Assembly (NCBI RefSeq): GCF_900104775.1
Contig: NZ_FNSA01000003.1
Coordinates: 4,154,001 to 4,218,000, forward strand
Source: Tsukamurella tyrosinosolvens
GTDB lineage: Bacteria; Actinomycetota; Actinomycetes; Mycobacteriales; Mycobacteriaceae
Reading direction: 5' to 3'
Length of the DNA stretch: 64,000 bases
This document shows positions 27,979 to 35,469 of the stretch, piece by piece. The notes beneath the pieces are model-generated. The model did not search any database. It was given only the letters and a program-made list of their open reading frames with translations, and had not been told where the DNA came from. Numbering within the stretch: the first letter of the stretch is position 1; each line of letters starts with the position of its first letter. Position numbers and translations under genes: made by a program.

Positions 27979-28922
27979 GGCTCCTCCGCCAGCGACTCGC
28001 CGTGGGCGCCGAGCACCGCCGGAGCGGCGTGGACCACGAACGCGTCGGCGTCGTCGTCGGCCGCGGTCGGTATCGCTCCCGCGGGCTGCGCGGCGTGCTT
28101 CGCCGCGGCGGCGCCCGCCGCGCCGAGCATGCCGGCGGGCATCATCGGGACGCCGCGGCCACCGGGCGAGGACGTGTTCGCCGCCGTCGGGGCGGGCTTG
28201 CCGCCGCCGGCCTGGTCGCGTTGCACCGCGCCCACCGGGAACGCTCCGAGGGGCGCCGCCGGAACGCCGACCCCGCCGACGCCACCACGGCCGGTCCCGG
28301 AGCCGCCACCGGCGCCCTTGTCCTTCGGGGTCCTGGTCCGCGTGCCCGGCAGCGTGGGCGGCGCGGCGAACTCCCACGGCGCACGCAGCGGTTCGGCCGC
28401 CCGCTCGAAGCCGGTCATCACCGCGGCGGCGGTGCCGTGCGCCTGCTGCTCGGCGCGCTCGGAATCCGCTGCGGCGCCGACCAGGGCGGCCACCGCGGGC
28501 TCCGCGCCGCCCGCCGCCGCGGCGGCCTGGGCGTTCTCGCGATCCGTGCGGATCCGGGCGGCATCGGCCACCGACGGCATCGCGCGGGCCGCCGTCTCGT
28601 ACGCAGCCGCCTGCCCGGCGAGCTTGGCCGCGTACTCCGCGAGATCCGCCGCGTGCCGGGCGAGCCACCGCGCGTACTCCGGCAGCGGGCCGGTGCGCCG
28701 CACGTCGGACTCCTCGCGACCCAGGTCCACCGCGCCGTCGAGCCGGACCACGAGGCGGTCGAGCTGGACCGCCGCCGCCCCGTACGCCGAGGCGAGCCGC
28801 GCGGTCTCCTGGGCCGCGGTGGTGAGCGGCTGTGCGCCCGCCCCGCCCAGGAGATCGCCCGCGAGCCGCTCGGTGGGGCGGGACGCCCAGTCGACGCCGG
28901 TGAAACCCGGATCGCGGAGCAC
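27975..28922 (-). CDS. PPE-like protein (ESX-4 substrate)
   Basis: A 315-residue protein. Residues 1-180 are helical and PPE-like (GVDWASRPTERLAGDLLGGAGAQPL resembles the PPE helical start but lacks the Pro-Pro-Glu triplet), then comes a Gly/Pro linker and a tail with PMMPAGMLGAAGAAAA. GTG start 2 bp after the PE-like stop. It should pair with the PE-like protein and be handled by EspG. A related MMP-x-G-x2-GAAGA tail occurs in the next upstream substrate gene. Confidence 0.75.
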   Translation of the reverse strand: MLRDPGFTGVDWASRPTERLAGDLLGGAGAQPLTTAAQETARLASAYGAAAVQLDRLVVRLDGAVDLGREESDVRRTGPLPEYARWLARHAADLAEYAAKLAGQAAAYETAARAMPSVADAARIRTDRENAQAAAAAGGAEPAVAALVGAAADSERAEQQAHGTAAAVMTGFERAAEPLRAPWEFAAPPTLPGTRTRTPKDKGAGGGSGTGRGGVGGVGVPAAPLGAFPVGAVQRDQAGGGKPAPTAANTSSPGGRGVPMMPAGMLGAAGAAAAKHAAQPAGAIPTAADDDADAFVVHAAPAVLGAHGESLAEEP

Positions 28923-28924
28923 GG

Positions 28925-29236
28925 TCAGACCACCAGTCCGAGGGTGGCGCCGAGTTCCGAGTCACCGCGCTGGACAGCGGTGACGTGACCCGACACCGCC
29001 TCGCCGAGGCGTCGCAGATCGGCGACCGCGGTCTCCGCGGCGCGGAGTTGGTTCTCCCCCATGCGCTGCGCCGTGCGGGCCACGGTCACCGAGACCTCGT
29101 CCTTGCCGGTGGCGGCCGGCGCGGCGTGCGCCTCGAACCTCTTCTGCGCGCCGCGCAGGTCCTCGACGATCCGGTCGATGCCGCGGGCGATCTCCCGCGC
29201 CTCCTGCGGATCCATGCTCAGCTTGCTACCGGCCAC
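28925..29236 (-). CDS. PE-like protein (ESX-4)
   Basis: About 103 residues with two long helices (DPQEAREIARGIDRIVEDLR and NQLRAAETAVADLRRLGEAV), resembling the PE domain. No PE dipeptide start and no clear YxxxD/E. GTG 29236 is chosen for spacing from GGGGGGAG; GTG 29245 and ATG at 29206 are alternatives. First gene of the PE-PPE-EspG-EsxB-EsxA unit behind a SigM-type promoter. Confidence 0.68.
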   Translation of the reverse strand: MAGSKLSMDPQEAREIARGIDRIVEDLRGAQKRFEAHAAPAATGKDEVSVTVARTAQRMGENQLRAAETAVADLRRLGEAVSGHVTAVQRGDSELGATLGLVV

Positions 29237-29273
29237 GATGTGCACTCCCCCCGACGTTGTTCCCTATCCATTA

Positions 29274-29299
29274 GACGCACCGGCTCCCGGTACGGTTCC
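29274..29299 (-). promoter_or_regulatory. SigM-type ECF promoter of the PE-PPE-EspG-Esx unit
   Basis: Minus strand GGAACC (29294-29299), 16 bp, CGTC (29274-29277), core GGTGCGTCTAATGGATA. A start near 29267 leaves about 30 nt before the PE-like GTG. It lies in the short gap after the long WxG substrate gene. Confidence 0.82.
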
Positions 29300-29304
29300 G
29301 TCTC

Positions 29305-30678
29305 TCACAGACGAAGTTCCACGTCCGGCTCGTCGTACTGGTGCGCCGGCAGCGCATCGCCCACCACCTGCGGGCCGACGAGCGGCAGGTCCCCGAGCAC
29401 GCTCTCGCCGTTGTCGCTGGTGACGAGGTAGTCGGGCACCGCGTGATCGCCCGCCGATGCACCGCGGGCGCCCGCAGCCCCCGCGGCGCCCATCGGCATC
29501 ATCGGCGCCGCCATGCCGCCGCGCGAGACGACGTCCGCCGACGCCGGCACCGTCCGGGCCCCGCCCTCCACCACCGGGGTGCGGGCTGCCGGCGTGGCGG
29601 ACTGCGGCTGCGACAGCGATGCGGCCGCCGCACCCACGCTGCCGACCCCGCCGATACCGCCAGCCGTGCCGGAGCCACCCCCGCCCCCGGTTCCCACGCC
29701 GGCACCGGTGAGCGTCGCGGCGGCCGGGAAGTCCTCCGCGGCGGTCGATTCCTCGGCCGAGTCGGTGTCGTTCTCCGACGCGGATTCCGCGAGGCCGCTG
29801 AGGGCTTCGCCCGCCGATGTGGCGACGCCGACGGCGGTCTTCACCGCCCCGGACACCGTGTCGGTGGCGAGCTTGCCGACGGCCGTGGCTGCCCCGGTCG
29901 CCGCGGAGACCACCCCCGGGATGATCGAGGCCGCGGCCTGCGCCGCCGCGCTCGCGGCCGTCGTGGGCGGCGTGGCGACGGGCACCTTGCGGCCTGCCGC
30001 ACCCACTTGGGCGCTGAGCCCGGAGAGCTGACTCTTGGTGCGCGTCACGACCTCCGTCGCCTGCGCGAGGTGCTCCTGCGCCGCGGCGACGGCGGCGGCC
30101 TGACCTGGCGGGAGCCACAGCGACGGGCCGAGCGCCGCGATCACCGCCATGAAGGAGTCGATGATCGCCTGCAGCTCGGCCTCGCCGGTACCGACCACCG
30201 TCGCGGCCTCGCCGACCGCGGTCGACAGTTCGGCGCCCTGCTCGGCCACCAGGCCGGTGCCGGTCGCGGCCTCGAGGCCCTTGCCCGTCGCGGCCGTGGC
30301 GGCGGGCCCCTGCCACACCGAGGACAACTGGCTGATCGCCTGCATCCCCATCGAGACGCCCTGCTCCAGCGCCTTCGACGCGCCGGACAGCGCCGCCGAC
30401 GGGTCGAGTCCTTCGAAGCTGCCCGAGCCGAAGGTCGAGAGCAGGTCCGTCATCGGCTTGACCAGCCCGGCGACGTCGAACCCGGGCACCTGCGGCGCTT
30501 CGGGCACGCCCTTGGGCGCCGCCGGGAGCTCCTGCTGCGGAGGCGTTTCCGGTGCCGTCGGCACCGGTGGCAGCCCGAGCGCCGCGAGCACCTCGTTGAC
30601 GGGCCGGTCCAGGAGCGCGCGGATCGCCGGATCGAGCGCGGTGTCCGGGGCCACCGGCACCGCGGCGGGATCGGCCAC
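29305..30678 (-). CDS. long WxG-containing ESX-4-associated substrate
   Basis: A 457-residue protein: Pro-rich N-terminus with LDRPVNEVLAALGLPPVP, a helical region with the turn SVWQGPAATAATGKG (a WxG motif), a long Ala-rich helical part, an acidic patch (SENDTDSAEESTAAEDFP), a Gly-rich stretch, and a C-terminal tail with PMMPMGAAGAAGA and YLVTSDNGESVLGDLP. No signal peptide. GTG start 2 bp after an EspC-like gene. Likely a secreted ESX-4 substrate; function unknown. Confidence 0.72.
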   Translation of the reverse strand: MADPAAVPVAPDTALDPAIRALLDRPVNEVLAALGLPPVPTAPETPPQQELPAAPKGVPEAPQVPGFDVAGLVKPMTDLLSTFGSGSFEGLDPSAALSGASKALEQGVSMGMQAISQLSSVWQGPAATAATGKGLEAATGTGLVAEQGAELSTAVGEAATVVGTGEAELQAIIDSFMAVIAALGPSLWLPPGQAAAVAAAQEHLAQATEVVTRTKSQLSGLSAQVGAAGRKVPVATPPTTAASAAAQAAASIIPGVVSAATGAATAVGKLATDTVSGAVKTAVGVATSAGEALSGLAESASENDTDSAEESTAAEDFPAAATLTGAGVGTGGGGGSGTAGGIGGVGSVGAAAASLSQPQSATPAARTPVVEGGARTVPASADVVSRGGMAAPMMPMGAAGAAGARGASAGDHAVPDYLVTSDNGESVLGDLPLVGPQVVGDALPAHQYDEPDVELRL

Positions 30679-30680
30679 CG

Positions 30681-30986
30681 TCAGATCCCCACGGAGCCCA
30701 GCCCGGCGACGTTGCCCGCCTCGGTCAACCCGTACGCGGCGACCGTGCCCGCCGAGGACGCCGCGATCCCGCCGTAGAGCACGGCCAGCTCCGCGACGGA
30801 TTCCACGTGGACGGCCTGCGCGGCGGTGAACGCCGCGAGGAAGTCCTGCCCGATCAGGCCGAGCGCCGGGTTCAGGGCCGCGACGTTGGCCGCCGCGTCC
30901 ACGGATCCGGCCGTCGCGACCGCCGCCCCGATCCCGGCGTTGGCGGCCCCGAAGGCCGAGATCGCCGAATTCACCGCCATGAACAT
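30681..30986 (-). CDS. EspC/PE-like small type VII secretion protein
   Basis: A 101-residue, Ala/Gly-rich helical protein (FGAANAGIGAAVATAGSVDA, IGQDFLAAFTAAQAVH). It resembles small EspC- or PE-type partners that precede long ESX substrates; it has no WxG. Start ATG 30986 follows GGGGGAGAGCA. First gene of a two-gene unit with the long WxG substrate, behind a SigM-type promoter. Same gene plan (small EspC-like, then long disordered protein) as the remote cassette at 7.0-9.0 kb. Confidence 0.66.
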   Translation of the reverse strand: MFMAVNSAISAFGAANAGIGAAVATAGSVDAAANVAALNPALGLIGQDFLAAFTAAQAVHVESVAELAVLYGGIAASSAGTVAAYGLTEAGNVAGLGSVGI

Positions 30987-31038
30987 TGCTCTCCCCCATC
31001 GTCTCGAGCGGGCCCGGTGCGAAGGCCCTCATCAATTG

Positions 31039-31064
31039 GACGCACCAGCTCAGGATTCGGATCC
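31039..31064 (-). promoter_or_regulatory. SigM-type ECF promoter of the EspC-like/WxG substrate unit
   Basis: Minus strand -35 GGATCC (31059-31064, one mismatch to GGAACC), 16 bp, -10 CGTC (31039-31042), core GGTGCGTCCAATTGATG. The leader would be about 45 nt. Confidence 0.72.
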
Positions 31065-31098
31065 CGATTTCTTCCCGGAACCCGCGATCGTCCGCGGA

Positions 31099-31401
31099 TC
31101 AGCTCACGGCGAAATCCGTGTGGAAGCGTTCCATCACCGCGGCCCGGCGCGCCTGCACCTCGCGGGCCGCGACGGCGCAGACGTCGACGATGCGCCGGCC
31201 GAGGACGGCACCGTCGGACCGGCAGGCCGCGGGGGTCAGCGTGAGCCCGACGAGCGCGCACACGCCGTCGAGCTCCACGCGGATCGCGCCGTCGGGGCTG
31301 GACACCGCGACGCGGAGGTCGTCGAGTTCCGTACTGGTGCGGCGCAACACCCGCAGCTGGTCGTGCGCGCGCGCCTCGATGCGGTCCATCTCGGCGCTCA
31401 T
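31099..31401 (-). CDS. YbaB/EbfC-like protein in the T7SS locus (copy 1)
   Basis: A 100-residue protein: N-terminal helix with MDRIEARAHDQLRVLRR, then strands (GAIRVELDGVCALVGLTLTP) and a C-terminal helix, the order of the YbaB/EbfC nucleoid-associated fold. The ATG shares one base with the preceding stop, so it is coupled to copy 2. YbaB-like genes accompany many actinobacterial T7SS loci without known function. No SigM box precedes it; it is transcribed from the promoter at 32.9 kb. Confidence 0.68.
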   Translation of the reverse strand: MSAEMDRIEARAHDQLRVLRRTSTELDDLRVAVSSPDGAIRVELDGVCALVGLTLTPAACRSDGAVLGRRIVDVCAVAAREVQARRAAVMERFHTDFAVS

Positions 31402-31697
31402 CAGACCCTCCGCAGCCAGGTGTCGACGGACTCGTCGCTCTCGGGCACGGGCGCGGCGGCGGGCTCCGGCAACCGCATCGCGCGGAGCACGTCCGGCCCC
31501 ACACCGGCCCGCTCCAGCTCGGCGCGGCGCCGCAGACCCGCGGCGGTCGCGGCCTCCCGGCACAGCCGGACGATGGAGTCGGCCAGGTCCTGCGGCTCGC
31601 GCCGGAGCTCCGTCCGCTCGATGGCGATGTGCAGCGGCGTGCCCTGATCGTTGGCCCGCACGCGCACCCCACCGTTCGTCGATGTGGCGATGGTCAT
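31401..31697 (-). CDS. YbaB/EbfC-like protein in the T7SS locus (copy 2, short N-terminus)
   Basis: Ninety-eight residues: NGGVRVRANDQGTPLHIAIE then ELRREPQDLADSIVRLCREA, matching the strand and C-terminal helix part of YbaB-like proteins. The N-terminal helix is missing and replaced by an acidic C-terminal tail (PVPESDESVDTWLRRV). It could work as a heteromer with the downstream copy. Start ATG 31697 has GGGGGACAC upstream. Confidence 0.62.
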   Translation of the reverse strand: MTIATSTNGGVRVRANDQGTPLHIAIERTELRREPQDLADSIVRLCREAATAAGLRRRAELERAGVGPDVLRAMRLPEPAAAPVPESDESVDTWLRRV

Positions 31698-31714
31698 GTG
31701 TCCCCCTTCATGTT

Positions 31715-32923
31715 TCATTCCTCCCGCACGGTGCCGACGGCGCGTTCGCACGCGCCGGCGAGCGGCGCCGCGGTGCGCCCCGCCTCACAACCGACGCTCA
31801 ATTGCGCCGCGCCCGCGACCACGACGTACCAGTCCACGAACCGCTCCGCGTCGATCCGTTCGCGGTAGCCGATGACCTCGCGGCCCGCGACCTGCGTCTT
31901 CGGGTTGAGGTCGGTGATGCGCTGGTCGGACCGTCGTGCGAGGGCGGATTCCAGGTCGGCCGCCACGGCCGCGACGTCCGACGGTGCCCGCAGCCGCGTC
32001 CGGACGACAGTCACGCGGCGGCCGTCGTCCGCCTCCGCCAGCCGCCGGTCGGGCCCCGGCTCGGTGACCGCCCAGCCCCGCGGCAGGTCGACCGAGGCAC
32101 CGTCGAAAGCCACGCGGACGAACGTCTCCGCCGGTGGCGCAGGGCGCTCCGGCGCGGACGGCGGCGAGCCGGGCAGGCAGGCGACCGCGCCCGCGGCGAC
32201 CACGCCGACGGTGCCGGCGCCCGCCGCGACCAGCGGCCAGCGCCTCGGACTCCGATGTCCGGTCGTTCGTTCCGGCGATTCCTCGGACGAATGACCGGAC
32301 ATCGCCGGCTCCGGCTCCGATTCCGCGCGGACCGCGAGCACGACCTGCGGATCGGTGCGCACGACGCGCCAGAGGTGGACCGTCGCCAGTGCCCGGCGGA
32401 CCCGGTGATAGACCTCGGGCGGCCCGTCGACGAGGGCCTGGTCGACGTCGTCGTCGAAGACCCGCCGGGCGGCGCGGAGCGGGTCCGGGTGGGAGGCGGA
32501 GGCGACGGGGCGCCAGGCACCGTCGGCGAGGGCGAGGACGTGCGCCTGCGCCACCGGGCCGCGGCACTCGAGGACGAGTGCGCGGCGGCAGAAGAGCACG
32601 CCGTCGGCACGAACCAGGGCCTCCGCGCGCGGGATCACCTCGGCGTGCACGCCGAGCGAGGCTGCTGCGGCGGCGATCAGGCTGCGCCGTGGGCCGCCGA
32701 AGACGCTGGGAGCCAGCACCGTCCAGGTGCGTGAGGGCGCGCTGCTGCTCGCCGCGTCGGCCAGCCACTGCGCCCACTGCCGGGTCGCGGTCGCGGGCGC
32801 GACGAACTCGTCCACGTCCGGCGGCGCGGCCGTCGACCGCACGGCACCGTCCGGCCCGCGTACGTACCACTCATCCCCCGCGCAGTCGATGACGATGCGC
32901 TCCGGGTCCCCCAACCCGATCAT
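31715..32923 (-). CDS. type VII secretion-associated membrane protein (Rv3446c/TIGR03931-like)
   Basis: A 402-residue protein. The N-terminal ~200 residues look like an actin/Hsp70-type ATPase-like fold (IVIDCAGDEWYVRG, WTVLAPSVFGGPRR); a membrane segment is near 227-250 (PLVAAGAGTVGVVAAGAVACL), and the C-terminal extracytoplasmic domain has VDLPRGWAVTE and ends ACERAVGTVREE. The family is found in ESX-4 loci beside eccC4. ATG 32923 lies 7 bp after TAATCT, so it is leaderless from a housekeeping-like promoter, unlike its SigM-type neighbours. Confidence 0.8.
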   Translation of the reverse strand: MIGLGDPERIVIDCAGDEWYVRGPDGAVRSTAAPPDVDEFVAPATATRQWAQWLADAASSSAPSRTWTVLAPSVFGGPRRSLIAAAAASLGVHAEVIPRAEALVRADGVLFCRRALVLECRGPVAQAHVLALADGAWRPVASASHPDPLRAARRVFDDDVDQALVDGPPEVYHRVRRALATVHLWRVVRTDPQVVLAVRAESEPEPAMSGHSSEESPERTTGHRSPRRWPLVAAGAGTVGVVAAGAVACLPGSPPSAPERPAPPAETFVRVAFDGASVDLPRGWAVTEPGPDRRLAEADDGRRVTVVRTRLRAPSDVAAVAADLESALARRSDQRITDLNPKTQVAGREVIGYRERIDAERFVDWYVVVAGAAQLSVGCEAGRTAAPLAGACERAVGTVREE

Positions 32924-32930
32924 GCGGGGG

Positions 32931-32936
32931 AGATTA
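32931..32936 (-). promoter_or_regulatory. leaderless -10 element of the T7SS-associated gene
   Basis: Minus strand TAATCT, 7 bp before the ATG. Its first bases overlap the TAA stop of the DedA gene, so the promoter is embedded in the end of the upstream gene. Confidence 0.5.
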
Positions 32937-33578
32937 GCGCGTGGCGGGCTCCGCCGGAGCGGTTTCCGCGGCTTCGCGCTTCCGGGCGCGGCGGCGGGTG
33001 ATCACGGTGATGGCGATGGGGATGATGATCGTCAGCGCGGAGCCGATGAACAGCACCTCGAGGTGGTCGCGCAGCAGCGGGATGCCGCCGAGGAAGTAGC
33101 CCAGCAGTACGATGCCGTCGCACCACAGGATCGAGCCCAGCACCGAGAACAGCGTGAACTTGCGGTGGTCCATCTTCGAGAAGCCGGCCAGCACCGGCAC
33201 CAGCGTGCGGACGATGCCGATGAACCGCGCGAAGAGCACCGTGAACGGGCCGTACTTGTCGAAGAAGGCGTACGTCTTGTCCACCGGGCCCTGCCCGATG
33301 AAGTTCATGACCCTGCCGCGCATCACCTTCGGGCCGGCGTACCGGCCGAGGGCGTAGCCGCACTGATCGCCGATGATCGCCGCGATCGGCAGGAACAGCA
33401 GCAGCTGCCACAGCTGCGCGAAGGGCGTGGGCTGCGCCGCGAAGATGCCCGCGGTGAACAGGATCGAATCCCCCGGGAAGATGAAGCCCACCAGCAGACC
33501 GGTCTCGATGAAGATCAGCAGCACCAGGCCGATGAGGCCCGCGGAGCCGAGGAAGCCGGTGACGTCGAAGGGGTTCAC
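32934..33578 (-). CDS. DedA-family (SNARE-associated/VTT) membrane protein
   Basis: A 214-residue DedA protein with five or so membrane segments and the family signatures GLLVGFIFPGDSILFTAG and FARFIGIVRTLVPVLAG. The conserved Glu/Asp and Arg residues in these (ETG, GDS, FARF) are present. DedA proteins flip undecaprenyl phosphate or phospholipids. GTG start 33578. C-terminal tail is basic then Ala/Pro-rich. Confidence 0.92.
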   Translation of the reverse strand: MNPFDVTGFLGSAGLIGLVLLIFIETGLLVGFIFPGDSILFTAGIFAAQPTPFAQLWQLLLFLPIAAIIGDQCGYALGRYAGPKVMRGRVMNFIGQGPVDKTYAFFDKYGPFTVLFARFIGIVRTLVPVLAGFSKMDHRKFTLFSVLGSILWCDGIVLLGYFLGGIPLLRDHLEVLFIGSALTIIIPIAITVITRRRARKREAAETAPAEPATR

Positions 33579-33646
33579 ATCACCCGAGTATCCACGCGCC
33601 GTACGACGCGATCATGAACTCCGGGCGAACGGCGGCTCAAGCTCCG

Positions 33647-34483
33647 TCAGTCGCCGCAGCAGCCGCCCGCGCCCGACCCCGGGCCGTCGACCTCGCGCTT
33701 CTCGCGGGTGATGCGGTTACGCTCGGCGAGCTCGTCGTCGGCGGGGTAGTCGACGCGGACCAGCGTGAGCCCGCACGCGGCGGCCACGTTGATGGCGCTG
33801 GAGCGCTCGCGCTCGTCGAGCAGCCCGGCGACCCAGTCGGCGGACCGTCGGCCCTCCCCGACCGCGGCGACCGCCCCGACGAGGGAGCGCACCATCGACC
33901 AGCAGAAGGCGTCGGCGGAGACCTCGGCGGTGAAGACTCCGTCGTCATCCCGGCGCCAGGCGAAGCGCTGCAGCTCGCGGACCGTCGTGGCGCCCTCGCG
34001 GCGGCGGCAGAAGGCGGCGAAGTCGTGCAGGCCGAGCAGCCGGTCGCTCGCCTCCTGCATCCGCTCCAGGTCGACGGGCCGCCGCCACGGCGCGGTGTCG
34101 CGGGCGCGCAACGGGTTCGCGCCGAACGGGGCGTCGGTGAGGCGGTACTCGTAGTGACGGCGCAGCGCGGAGAAGCGGGCGTCGAACTCCGGCGGGGCGA
34201 TGCGGATCGCGGTCACCCGGACGTCCTGCGGGAGCATGCGCGCGAGCCGGCGGACCAGGCCGTCGGGCAGCACGACGGGGTCCGGCAGGTCGACGTGCGC
34301 CACCTGGCCCGTCGCGTGCACGCCCGCGTCGGTGCGGCCGGCGACGGTGAGCTGCACCTGCGTGCGCAGGATCGTGCCGATCGCCTCCTCCAGCACGCCG
34401 CACACCGTGCGGCGCTCGGGCTGGCGGGCCCAGCCGCTGAAGTCGGTGCCGTCGTAGGCGATGTCGAGGCGGTAGCGAGTCAT
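33647..34483 (-). CDS. truA: tRNA pseudouridine(38-40) synthase
   Basis: A 278-residue TruA: catalytic Asp52 in [16 protein letters not shown], plus [19 protein letters not shown] and [12 protein letters not shown]. It ends with a Cys-containing Gly-rich tail (GAGGCCGD). Its position near rplQ-rpoA matches mycobacteria, where rplQ and truA are adjacent; here the pair is parted by a regulator/monooxygenase/SRPBCC block. Confidence 0.95.
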   Translation of the reverse strand: MTRYRLDIAYDGTDFSGWARQPERRTVCGVLEEAIGTILRTQVQLTVAGRTDAGVHATGQVAHVDLPDPVVLPDGLVRRLARMLPQDVRVTAIRIAPPEFDARFSALRRHYEYRLTDAPFGANPLRARDTAPWRRPVDLERMQEASDRLLGLHDFAAFCRRREGATTVRELQRFAWRRDDDGVFTAEVSADAFCWSMVRSLVGAVAAVGEGRRSADWVAGLLDERERSSAINVAAACGLTLVRVDYPADDELAERNRITREKREVDGPGSGAGGCCGD

Positions 34484-34497
34484 GTCGCCGTCAGACT

Positions 34498-35382
34498 CTA
34501 CCGGTGCGAGGCCCGCGCGAGGCCCGCCGCCAGGCCGTCCAGGTAGCGCGTGAGGGCGGTGTCGAGCAGCACGTCGGCGTCGTACGGGTAGCTCGTGTGC
34601 AGCATCTGCGCCATCACCGGGAACCGGTCGGGGGGCGCCGCGGCGCGCAGCTCGTCGAGCCGGGTGTCGATCCACTCGTCCTCGGTGACTCCCGTCGCCG
34701 CGCGGTCCGCGAGCTCGGGCTCGATCGTCGCGCCCAGGCCGCGCACCAGGTTGAGCAGGCACAGGTACTCGGTGAAGGCCTCGCGCTGCTCGAGTCCGGC
34801 GGCGCGGAGGGCGGCGAGCAGGTGCTCCGACATCGGCATCGCGCCGGGGAGCACCGCCGGCCGGGTCATCGACATCGCGGCGGCGAGCCACGGGTGGGCC
34901 TTCATGCTCTCCCACAGGGAGCGGAGCAGCGCCTCGACGTCGGCGCGCCAATCCGTCGTGCGGGGCGGGATCGGCAGGTCCGCCAGCACGCGGTCCAGCA
35001 TCGCCGCCTGCAGCTCGTCGCTGCTGGGGACGTAGCGGTAGACGGCCATCGTCGGGATCTCCAGCGCCGCGGCGAGCCGGCGCATCGAGACCGCCTGCAT
35101 CGACTCGGCGTCCGCGATGGCGACGGCCGCGGCGATGACATCGGCGGCGGACAGCGCGGGTGCGCGCGGGCGGTCCGGGGCCAGCACGACGCTGCCGCGG
35201 CCGGGCGCCGAGTCGATCAGGCCGTCGGCCTGCAGCAGGGACAGGACCTTCGAGGCCGTCGCCATCGCCACGCCGTGATCGCGCATGATCGCCCGCGTGG
35301 ACGGGGCCCGGTCCCCCGGCCGCAGCCGGCCCGACGCGATGCGCTCGCGGAGCACCGCCGCGATCACCTCGGCGCGGGTCAC
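34498..35382 (-). CDS. GntR-TetR fusion transcriptional regulator
   Basis: A 294-residue protein with two DNA-binding modules. Residues 1-66 are a GntR winged helix ([36 protein letters not shown]). From about 80 it is TetR-like: helix-turn-helix [19 protein letters not shown], then a TetR C-terminal ligand domain. Such fusions usually repress a divergent oxygenase or pump, here the FAD monooxygenase. Start GTG 35382 lies 12 bp from a perfect palindrome, the probable operator. Confidence 0.9.
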   Translation of the reverse strand: MTRAEVIAAVLRERIASGRLRPGDRAPSTRAIMRDHGVAMATASKVLSLLQADGLIDSAPGRGSVVLAPDRPRAPALSAADVIAAAVAIADAESMQAVSMRRLAAALEIPTMAVYRYVPSSDELQAAMLDRVLADLPIPPRTTDWRADVEALLRSLWESMKAHPWLAAAMSMTRPAVLPGAMPMSEHLLAALRAAGLEQREAFTEYLCLLNLVRGLGATIEPELADRAATGVTEDEWIDTRLDELRAAAPPDRFPVMAQMLHTSYPYDADVLLDTALTRYLDGLAAGLARASHR

Positions 35383-35393
35383 CCGAGCCCCGA

Positions 35394-35405
35394 TGCACTA
35401 GTGCA
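35394..35405. promoter_or_regulatory. palindromic operator for the GntR-TetR regulator
   Basis: Perfect 12-bp palindrome TGCACTAGTGCA in the intergenic region. The half-site context CGATGCACT recurs 48 bp away at 35439-35447, just upstream of the monooxygenase -10 box, suggesting two binding sites controlling both genes. Confidence 0.65.
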
Positions 35406-35469
35406 CTTCTTGGAAACATCCACGTCAACACTGTAGCGCGATGCACTCGATACGGCGTACGTTCGCCCT

